8,836 nucleotides of DNA from Patescibacteria group bacterium. GTDB taxonomy: Bacteria; Patescibacteriota; Minisyncoccia; UBA6257; Colwellbacteraceae. The stretch lies in the NCBI GenBank assembly GCA_018826645.1, contig JAHJZF010000026.1:1-8836 (forward strand), in the 5' to 3' direction. This document shows positions 4,096-8,836 of the stretch, piece by piece. A program made the translations under genes and the position numbers. The notes under the pieces were generated by a model, which was not told where the DNA came from, did not search any database, and saw only the letters and a list, made by a program, of their open reading frames with translations. How positions within the stretch are numbered: the first letter of the stretch is position 1; the number at the start of each line of letters is the position of its first letter.

Positions 4096-5256
4096 TCACT
4101 CTTTCATCAATTTCGCTACACCTAAGGCCGTCCCATCGTATATTTTCTGACGTTTAACAGGAATCCCAGAAATCTCCGATTGAATCCTAGTTAAGTCAGG
4201 CGCTTGAGTAATACCGCCATCTACAATTAGTACTTTCGGTTTGCGAGGTAGTCTTTTCAAATACACATCCACTTTTTGAGCAAACTTTTTGATGAGAGGA
4301 TTGAGGTTTTTATTTTTTTTAAGGAGGGCGTCAATTTTTTCTGCAGAATTTTCTATTTTTGCTTCAAGAGCATAGTTGGGCTTCGGTTTATTTGGCACGA
4401 GCGTGGTAAAGAAATATTTGCTAGCCCTAAATGATGGACCTAAGTTTTGCATGATGAATATTCCGGTGCCATACGTAGCTTTGGTAGTTCCCGAAATTTT
4501 GCCGGCCCCGTACATGCTGGCTTGTTGATCTCCACAGACTGCTAATATCGGCAGGGGAGCGCCAACAATGGTTGATTTAAGGTGTCCGTAATTTTCGCGG
4601 GAGTGTTTAATCTCTGGAAGTATGGATATTGGTACGTTGAATATCTTTAAGAGTTTTTCGTCCCACTTAAGAGTTTTGATGTTAAAAAGTAGTGTGCGAG
4701 AAGCATTGGTATAATCTGTGGCATGTATTTTTTCTTGTGTTAGGTTCCAGATAACCCAAGCATCGACTGTACCGAATAAAAGGCGCTCATTATCAACGAG
4801 CTTTTGTGCTTTAGGTACATTTTTTAAAATCCAGCTAATTTTGGTAGCCGAAAAATAAGGGTCGATAGAAAGCCCGGTTTTATTCTTAATTAAGTTTTGA
4901 TGTCTACTCTTTAGGGCAGAGCATTCATTGGAAGTCCTTGCGTCTTCCCATACTATTGCAGGATATATAGGGGTACCCGTCTCTTTATCCCAAAGAATAG
5001 TCGTCTCCCGTTGGTTCGTAATACCCAAGCCAGAGAAGCCGATAAGGGGCGCTCTAGCTTCTTTAATTGCGCTTCCCATTACAGAAATAGACTTTTTAAT
5101 TATCTCTTTCGGGCTTTGTTCAACCCATCCATTTTTGGGGTGAGATTTGTTTAGTCTTAGATAGCTTTTCGAGACGACGTTAAGTTTGTTGTCGAAAACA
5201 AACGCTTTCACTCCAGTCGTGCCGATATCGAGAACTAAAGAATGCGAACTAGGCAT
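4096..5256 (-). CDS. glpK: Glycerol kinase (FGGY family), unusually short
   Basis: GlpK phosphorylates glycerol to sn-glycerol-3-phosphate with ATP. The N-terminal half is close to canonical: phosphate motif DIGTTG (10-15), GITNQRETTILWD (78-90), VWEDART (102-108), DPYFSATK (132-139), TDYTNASRTLLFN (180-192) and GDQQASMYG (242-250). Residues matching the E. coli glycerol-contact set are present: R83, E84, W103, Y134 and catalytic D243. The ATP-side motifs YGTGIF (262-267) and VDGGITQAPDL (345-355) remain. At 386 aa it is over 100 residues shorter than usual (about 500): sequence is missing between the YGTG and DGG motifs, and the C-terminus stops just after TALGVA. There is no frameshift or internal stop, so it is a compact enzyme rather than a broken gene. 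Its ATG lies inside the end of gpsA (8-nt overlap), indicating translational coupling. Confidence 0.88.
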   Translation of the reverse strand: MPSSHSLVLDIGTTGVKAFVFDNKLNVVSKSYLRLNKSHPKNGWVEQSPKEIIKKSISVMGSAIKEARAPLIGFSGLGITNQRETTILWDKETGTPIYPAIVWEDARTSNECSALKSRHQNLIKNKTGLSIDPYFSATKISWILKNVPKAQKLVDNERLLFGTVDAWVIWNLTQEKIHATDYTNASRTLLFNIKTLKWDEKLLKIFNVPISILPEIKHSRENYGHLKSTIVGAPLPILAVCGDQQASMYGAGKISGTTKATYGTGIFIMQNLGPSFRASKYFFTTLVPNKPKPNYALEAKIENSAEKIDALLKKNKNLNPLIKKFAQKVDVYLKRLPRKPKVLIVDGGITQAPDLTRIQSEISGIPVKRQKIYDGTALGVAKLMKE

Positions 5257-6136
5257 TCTTAACTAAGGCAATAAATATTTCTCTAGCCTTCTTCGGGTTC
5301 TTGATAGATTTTCTAATTGCAGACAGGGCTGGTGGCAAGTCTTTGTTGCCCAATCTTTTAGATAGCGGTTCAATAGAGACGGACCCTTCGCTTATCAGTT
5401 TCCCGCGCCCACCGCTAGCTATTTTTTGTCCAACTATAAAGTTTGTTGAAAAAGGACTGTTGCCTGTGGCTTCTAAGTCGCCAATGCCGGCGAGCATCAA
5501 TGCCGTGTCTGATTTTCCGCCAAGTCTTTTGAGAATAGCTTCCATCTCCAATACGGCCACATTCATAAAAACTCCTTTGGCGTTAGAGCCAAGCCCTAGA
5601 CCGTCTATGATGCCCAAGCCAAGCGCGTAGATATTTTTTAAAACTCCAGCAATTGATACGCCCTTAATGTCTGGGGAATGTTCTACGTGGAGATTAGTGC
5701 CATTTAGCAGGGCCTCCAGTTTTTCAAAATTATTCTTCGTTGAACCAGTTGTTACTTTTGTTGATAATCCCTTGTTAATTTCTTCAGCTAACATAGGCCC
5801 AGCCATAATAGCAATTCGGTTTTTACCGAAACGTTTTCGCAAGATTTCACTACTAAATTTATTAGTTTCTTTTTCTATGCCCTTAGTCAAAGACACTACC
5901 AGCACATCTCTTTTTAGATAGGGCTTAATGTCATAAGTTACCTGCATGATTGCAGGGGAGGGTACGCACAAGAAAATATATTGAGCCCCTTTAACTAGTT
6001 CGTCTATATCTTTGCTTGAAGATAGGCGTGGGTTCTTGTCCCAAAATTTTATTTCAACTCCCTTTTTTTGTTTTAAGACACTAGAGAGAGCTTTTCCCAT
6101 TTCCCCAGCGCCGATTATAAGAATTTTGTGTTTCAT
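5249..6136 (-). CDS. gpsA: Glycerol-3-phosphate dehydrogenase [NAD(P)+]
   Basis: GpsA reduces dihydroxyacetone phosphate to sn-glycerol-3-phosphate for phospholipid synthesis. The 295-aa protein has the dinucleotide motif GAGEMG (9-14), LCVPS (56-60), LTKGIEK (83-89), MAGPMLAEEI (111-120), the catalytic Lys in GVLKNIYA (K167) and AGIGDLEATG (216-225). The conserved SRN substrate motif reads STN (230-232), so the usual phosphate-contacting Arg is replaced by Thr231. I choose ATG 6136-6134 (MKHKILIIG). A 13-residue extension to a TTG at 6175 would overlap the divergent gene and precede the natural nucleotide-binding start. A -10-like TACAAT lies 7 nt upstream of ATG, suggesting a leaderless mRNA. 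It is the first gene of the gpsA-glpK pair, both making glycerol-3-phosphate. Confidence 0.92.
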   Translation of the reverse strand: MKHKILIIGAGEMGKALSSVLKQKKGVEIKFWDKNPRLSSSKDIDELVKGAQYIFLCVPSPAIMQVTYDIKPYLKRDVLVVSLTKGIEKETNKFSSEILRKRFGKNRIAIMAGPMLAEEINKGLSTKVTTGSTKNNFEKLEALLNGTNLHVEHSPDIKGVSIAGVLKNIYALGLGIIDGLGLGSNAKGVFMNVAVLEMEAILKRLGGKSDTALMLAGIGDLEATGNSPFSTNFIVGQKIASGGRGKLISEGSVSIEPLSKRLGNKDLPPALSAIRKSIKNPKKAREIFIALVKNA

Positions 6137-6174
6137 CCACTTTATTGTAGCAAAAAGATGGTAAAATATGAGCA
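6137..6174. promoter_or_regulatory. Divergent leaderless promoters of gpsA and the 6175 gene
   Basis: Only 38 nt separate the two divergent ATGs. The minus strand has TACAAT (6149-6144), 7 nt before the gpsA ATG. The plus strand has TAAAAT (6162-6167), also 7 nt before ATG 6175. This spacing places each transcription start at or next to the start codon. No Shine-Dalgarno or clear -35 box is seen in either direction. Confidence 0.6.
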
Positions 6175-6768
6175 ATGCTAGGATCTGCTATTACGGCGCT
6201 CCTTTTTGTAGGGTTTATGATAGCCGGCGTTTATGTGACAAACGTGCGCGATATTGACGCCCCCGAAAGACAAAACCCCTCGATTAATGAGGGTTTTTTT
6301 GCAGATTTGAATTCGCTGGCAGGGTCTAACGAAAGCGTAGAAGGGGATTCTGACAGCAGTAAAGCTGTTCCTGAAAGCTTCTTAGATCGTCTTAGGAAAA
6401 AACAAGGAGAAGAACAGGCGGTTAAACCATCTTCCGTATTTAAGGGCTCTCCTGCGCCCGCTCAGCCCAGTACGCTTTTCCCTAAGGCTCAGGTCAACAC
6501 TCAAACTCAGACGAACACACAGGCGGGCGTCGAAGGTACGCAAGATCAGGTCGACACAAACGCAGGATCTACATCTTTAACAACACCAGATGCCTGTAAT
6601 AATTTACCCGGTGTTCAGGCCACGATTCCAGTAGGCAAAATTAGCAATGGGATTGGCGGATGTATTTCTCCAGCGCCAGAAGATGTTTATGAGGTTCCTT
6701 CTTGGTGGGATGACTTTTTAAGCGAAGACGACGATTTAGATTTTTTAGGAGACGATGACGATATATAG
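6175..6768 (+). CDS. Membrane-anchored disordered acidic protein, function unknown
   Basis: This 197-aa protein was not recognised as a named family. Residues about 4-22 are hydrophobic and could be a signal anchor. Residues 25-135 are low-complexity, rich in Ser, Gln, Thr, Pro and Ala (for example NTQTQTNTQ), and look disordered. A short Cys-bounded motif, C141-NLPGVQ...IPVG...GGC163, resembles one I remember from CPR surface proteins. The tail is strongly acidic (EDDDLDFLGDDDD) after PSWWDDF. It is probably exported and exposed outside the membrane. It starts a plus-strand run of envelope proteins and is divergent from gpsA. The coding sequence contains a terminator-like hairpin at 6272-6300. 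The 6794 gene follows after 25 nt. Confidence 0.75.
   Translation: MLGSAITALLFVGFMIAGVYVTNVRDIDAPERQNPSINEGFFADLNSLAGSNESVEGDSDSSKAVPESFLDRLRKKQGEEQAVKPSSVFKGSPAPAQPSTLFPKAQVNTQTQTNTQAGVEGTQDQVDTNAGSTSLTTPDACNNLPGVQATIPVGKISNGIGGCISPAPEDVYEVPSWWDDFLSEDDDLDFLGDDDDI
6272..6300 (+). terminator. Terminator-like hairpin inside the 6175 gene
   Basis: CCCTC (6277-6281) pairs with GAGGG (6289-6293) around GATTAAT. After one bulged C, AAAA (6272-6275) pairs with the first of seven consecutive T (6294-6300). The shape is that of an intrinsic terminator, about 100 nt into the transcript, in the codons just after the signal anchor. It may be an attenuator or coincidental. Confidence 0.5.
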
Positions 6769-6793
6769 CAGTTAAAAAGGTCGATTATGAAGA

Positions 6794-7024
6794 ATGAAAT
6801 TAAAAAAAATTCAAATGAAAAATAAATGGATTTGGTTGGTAGTAGTGGTGGTACTCGCGGGAATAGGGTATTGGTATTACATGAGTCAACAGCCCTTGGC
6901 TGGAGAAATACAGGAGTTAAACCAATCGGGCGATGAGCTTGATCAAGATTTGAACGACATCGACTCCTTAGACGCTGAAGTGGGTGGAAATTTGGAACTT
7001 GAAATACCAGAAGTCCCTGAATAA
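6794..7024 (+). CDS. Small single-pass membrane protein, function unknown
   Basis: A 76-aa protein with a basic N-terminus (MKLKKIQMKNK), one transmembrane helix (about 12-30, WIWLVVVVVLAGIGYWYY) and a very acidic soluble tail (D/E-rich, ending LEIPEVPE). Positive-inside charge predicts an N-in, C-out topology. The alternative start at M8 (6815) is also possible; 6794 is preferred because AAAAGG lies 11-16 nt upstream as a weak ribosome site. It sits between two exported proteins in the same direction with gaps of 25 and 29 nt, so it is probably in one operon. Its acidic tail resembles that of the upstream product, but no function can be assigned. Confidence 0.7.
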   Translation: MKLKKIQMKNKWIWLVVVVVLAGIGYWYYMSQQPLAGEIQELNQSGDELDQDLNDIDSLDAEVGGNLELEIPEVPE

Positions 7025-7053
7025 CAAGGTCGTAAAAATTAAGAATTAAAACA

Positions 7054-8253
7054 ATGAAAAAAACAATTGTGTTAGGGATGGCGGTTGCAATGTTGTTCGC
7101 CACAAGCCCAGTAGTTTTTGCGCAAGACCAAGGATCGGATCCATGGACTAGATTTAGAATTGTCATAAAAGACCTAAACGACAGACACGGCAGTCTGTAC
7201 CAAGACACGTACGTCCCTGTAAAAACTGCAGCCCAAGAAGCACAAAAGGCTTTTCAGAAAGATAAAAGTGCGGAAAATAGACTGGCTTTGGCAAAGGCAA
7301 TCTATAACCAGATAGACGTGCTTCTAGACGTAACGAAGAGTCGATTGGAGATAGCAAAGTCCTTTGCAGAAAATATTCCAGCTAAAGAAGTAGATTGGTT
7401 GGAGGGTTATCAACCAGCGCTTGAGGTTAATCGAATAGATAACGCCATTAGTTTGGTTGCAAGTTTTGAAGAAGAGCTTGTTAGAATCGGTCTTCCTAGT
7501 GGTTCGGGCAACACCGGCCCAGTTCATGATCAGGATATAAATCCTAATAACCCAAATTCTTTGGCCCCCACCGACTTACAAGGGCTAAGAACTCTACGAA
7601 CCGAAATCGTTAATTTTAGAACGATTGAAATGTTGCCCATCTTGGGGCAACTCAGGTCTGACAGAGTTCAGGCCGGAGTATTAAAAGTAGAGTTTGTACA
7701 GGAGGGCATCTGGAGGTTCATTAAAGCGAACTTGAGTAGCATTTTGAGCGAAACTGAATTAGCCATTGATGACGTTACCGAGTTATCCGTAGCTAGGAAT
7801 CTTCCGGTGAATAGTACTTGGGGAAAATTAAGAGATGCCGTAATTCTTCTTAAGGAGGCAGATGCTGGTAGAAAAGAAGCCCTAGCTTTGTTTAATTCCA
7901 TAGGTGGATTTACCGGTGGTCCAATAACGTCCGAAGTTAGAGCTGCTGAAAGAGGCAAATTTACTAGTGGTAGAGATATCATTAGAGATAAAGTTGCTCC
8001 AACCCTTGTTTCTGCCAGGAAACTTACATACGAAGTCATGAGGGTTATCCAGAACTATGGACGCATGTGTACGGCTGATTACACCCCAGTATGTGGAGAG
8101 GTTGAGGTACAGTGCATAACAGCACCCTGTAATCCAGTCCAGCAAACATTTAGTAATAAATGTGAACTAGAAAAAGCTGGAGCGAAATTCCTTCGCGAAG
8201 GGGAATGTATGCTGACTCCCGAGCCCGTACCTAATCCTGTAATGGTAAATTAG
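7054..8253 (+). CDS. Secreted protein with C-terminal Kazal-like domain
   Basis: A 399-aa protein with a clear signal peptide (1-23, likely cut after VVFA, leaving QDQG). Residues 25-330 are mostly helical and not recognised; a Gly/Asn/Pro linker (about 149-170) divides them into two helical parts. Residues 339-385 hold six cysteines (339, 347, 354, 359, 370, 385) in the order C...YTPVCG...C...C...TFSNKCELEKAGA...GEC, the Kazal-type serine protease inhibitor pattern with an insert between the second and fourth Cys. A short Pro-rich tail follows. It lacks a sorting motif or C-terminal membrane anchor, so it is predicted to be released or surface-associated. No Shine-Dalgarno is seen; the start follows the signal peptide logic. 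It ends 24 nt before the branched RNA structure at 8278-8371. The inhibitory activity is inference. Confidence 0.82.
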   Translation: MKKTIVLGMAVAMLFATSPVVFAQDQGSDPWTRFRIVIKDLNDRHGSLYQDTYVPVKTAAQEAQKAFQKDKSAENRLALAKAIYNQIDVLLDVTKSRLEIAKSFAENIPAKEVDWLEGYQPALEVNRIDNAISLVASFEEELVRIGLPSGSGNTGPVHDQDINPNNPNSLAPTDLQGLRTLRTEIVNFRTIEMLPILGQLRSDRVQAGVLKVEFVQEGIWRFIKANLSSILSETELAIDDVTELSVARNLPVNSTWGKLRDAVILLKEADAGRKEALALFNSIGGFTGGPITSEVRAAERGKFTSGRDIIRDKVAPTLVSARKLTYEVMRVIQNYGRMCTADYTPVCGEVEVQCITAPCNPVQQTFSNKCELEKAGAKFLREGECMLTPEPVPNPVMVN

Positions 8254-8277
8254 AATCCTAAGGATTAAGCGACATTC

Positions 8278-8371
8278 AAAACCCCGCTCCCTAAATCAGT
8301 TTACTGATCGGGCGAACTAAGAAGACCGGCTTAAAAGCCGATCTTTTTAGTTTTAGCCACGCGGGGTTTTT
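8278..8371 (+). ncRNA. Branched RNA structure / nested terminator after the Kazal gene
   Basis: An outer 10-bp stem, AAAACCCCGC (8278-8287) with GCGGGGTTTT (8361-8370), encloses two hairpins. Hairpin 1 is ATCAG/CTGAT (8295-8299, 8304-8308) above CCC/GGG. Hairpin 2 is an 11-bp stem (8315-8325 with 8342-8352, one G-T) topped by CGGCT-TAAA-AGCCG (8327-8340). The result is a three-way junction. The outer stem ends in five T, and hairpin 2 is also followed by a T-run, so it can act as a terminator. The branching is more elaborate than termination requires. Confidence 0.65.
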
Positions 8372-8374
8372 GTG

Positions 8375-8438
8375 TTGACGGGCTCCCAATAATCTGTCAG
8401 TTTAAACGGACGTACCTCAAGAAAGGGGGTGAGAAAAA
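8375..8438 (+). promoter_or_regulatory. Leader of the 81-aa ORF: -35-like site and masked strong RBS
   Basis: TTGACG (8375-8380) could be a -35 box, with a weak GTTTAA (8400-8405) about 19 nt further on. The ribosome site AAAGGGGGTGA (8422-8432) ends 6 nt before ATG 8439. It is the strongest Shine-Dalgarno in the window, one mismatch from AAGGAGGTGA. UACCUC (8413-8418) can pair with GGGGUG (8426-8431) across a 7-nt loop, hiding that site. Confidence 0.45.
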
Positions 8439-8684
8439 ATGGCAGAGAAAATCTGCTTTAGCGAAAGAGGATCTTTCGTTCAGCATTGCTGGGATTTGCG
8501 CATTCCGGACTTGAAAATTCCGGACTGGGAATGTTTCTGGTGGATATGTTCTATGTGCGAGATGTTGCCCGACGCTGAGACGTGGGGCTACCTAAAGGCG
8601 CACAATGACACCATCTGCTGTAGACCCGAAGAGCAGACGGCAAAGAGCAGGTTCCTCAATGCACGCAATTACGAAAACTCGTAA
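8439..8684 (+). CDS. Small Cys/Trp-rich protein, function unknown
   Basis: An 81-aa soluble protein with no signal peptide and no recognised family. It has seven cysteines, including a CSMC pair and a CC pair, and five tryptophans. A 5-residue duplication, RIPDL-KIPDW, is encoded by a 10-nt direct repeat (8502-8511, 8517-8526). The paired cysteines could bind metal. Unlike every other gene here it has a near-perfect Shine-Dalgarno 6 nt before the start, and its base composition looks more GC-rich than its neighbours. It is isolated: the branched RNA precedes it, and an 8-bp hairpin plus a terminator follow it. A 7-bp hairpin (8462-8468 with 8472-8478) lies early in the frame, so a structured RNA rather than a protein is an alternative. 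The ribosome site favours translation. Confidence 0.65.
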   Translation: MAEKICFSERGSFVQHCWDLRIPDLKIPDWECFWWICSMCEMLPDAETWGYLKAHNDTICCRPEEQTAKSRFLNARNYENS

Positions 8685-8685
8685 G

Positions 8686-8712
8686 TGGGGGCTCGAGTAT
8701 AAATAGCCCCCA
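8686..8712 (+). other. 8-bp hairpin just after the 81-aa ORF
   Basis: TGGGGGCT (8686-8693) pairs exactly with AGCCCCCA (8705-8712) across an 11-nt loop, beginning right after the stop codon. There is no T-tract directly after it, so it is more likely a 3'-end stabilising structure that works with the terminator at 8723. Confidence 0.7.
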
Positions 8713-8722
8713 GTATTTCATC

Positions 8723-8748
8723 CCAACTTTTGTTGGTTTTTTATTTTT
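8723..8748 (+). terminator. Intrinsic terminator
   Basis: CCAAC (8723-8727) pairs with GTTGG (8732-8736) across TTTT, followed by a T-rich tract (8737-8748, broken by one A). It closes the 81-aa ORF unit and separates it from the next gene. Confidence 0.8.
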
Positions 8749-8770
8749 AGGAGAAGAAGAATAGATATTT

Positions 8771-8779
8771 TGGTATAAT
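8771..8779 (+). promoter_or_regulatory. Extended -10 promoter of the last gene
   Basis: TGGTATAAT is a perfect extended -10 element (TGn before TATAAT), 9 nt before ATG 8789. No -35 box is seen, as expected for extended -10 promoters. The predicted transcript is leaderless or nearly so. Confidence 0.75.
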
Positions 8780-8788
8780 CTAAAAGCG

Positions 8789-8836
8789 ATGTTGAAAGTT
8801 ATATGGTCTTTTGTAGTTGTCTTAGCGGTCTCTCCG
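8789..8836 (+). CDS. Start of an exported or membrane protein, 3'-partial
   Basis: Only 16 residues are visible (MLKVIWSFVVVLAVSP). A short basic start followed by a hydrophobic run looks like a signal peptide or membrane anchor. The start is supported by the extended -10 box 9 nt upstream and by the preceding terminator. No Shine-Dalgarno is present. The family cannot be determined. Confidence 0.6.
   Translation, partial: MLKVIWSFVVVLAVSP

Noticed and set aside
6137..6175. gpsA start at the TTG at 6175
   Set aside because: It would add 13 non-homologous residues and overlap the divergent ATG. The ATG at 6136 starts the nucleotide-binding fold with a -10 box in front.
6787..6825. 12-codon ORF (MKNEIKKNSNEK) before the 76-aa gene
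   Set aside because: Overlapping out-of-frame ATG in an A-rich stretch. Too short to support, though it could compete for initiation.
6687..7208. 173-aa minus-strand ORF across three plus-strand genes
   Set aside because: It reads antisense through the acidic GAC/GAA-rich tail and a signal peptide. The Ser/Lys-rich translation is typical of a shadow frame.
8375..8405. Standard sigma-70 promoter (TTGACG with GTTTAA)
   Set aside because: The -10 is poor and the spacing is about 19 nt. Kept only as a possible element within the leader entry.

Overview
The window looks like a chromosomal segment of a small-genome bacterium, most likely Candidate Phyla Radiation (Patescibacteria, Parcubacteria-like). 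The reasons are compact or shortened housekeeping proteins (MurD about 405 aa, glycerol kinase 386 aa), an almost complete lack of Shine-Dalgarno sites, -10 boxes about 7 nt from start codons (leaderless transcripts), tRNAs mostly without encoded CCA, short dispersed palindromes between genes, and small secreted proteins with CPR-style Cys motifs. This placement is inference; no rRNA or marker phylogeny is possible here.

Layout. Plus strand, 1-2205: the 3' part of gatA (Glu/Asp-tRNA amidotransferase subunit A), then a slipin/stomatin-family membrane protein, ending at a perfect 14-bp bidirectional terminator (2225-2256). Minus strand, 2284-6136, read from right to left: gpsA and glpK overlap by 8 nt and both make sn-glycerol-3-phosphate. 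Next come two tandem 77-bp promoter/mini-acceptor repeats, a tRNA locus, murD (peptidoglycan precursor ligase) and tRNA-Asp(GTC) with a related promoter. Plus strand, 6175-8836: a divergently transcribed run of envelope or secreted proteins (a membrane-anchored disordered acidic protein, a 76-aa single-pass protein and a secreted protein with a Kazal-like C-terminus). It is followed by a large branched RNA structure, an isolated Cys/Trp-rich 81-aa ORF with an exceptional Shine-Dalgarno, terminators, and the first 48 nt of another exported-protein gene.

The main discovery candidate is at 3734-3925 (minus). A complete elongator-type tRNA-Met(CAT) gene lies inside the anticodon loop of a second tRNA, best read as tRNA-Thr(TGT). 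The two Thr halves form perfect acceptor, D and T arms. The Met gene is flanked by a perfect 13-bp inverted repeat that would hold the Thr halves together after Met is excised by normal tRNA end-processing. This resembles the split-tRNA geometry of Nanoarchaeum, but in an apparently bacterial genome. The same pre-tRNA ends in a CCA whose A is the first base of the murD start codon. The upstream promoter hairpin is shared, with compensatory base changes, by the tRNA-Asp locus. At both loci the promoter block is preceded by a copy of the local tRNA's own acceptor sequence.
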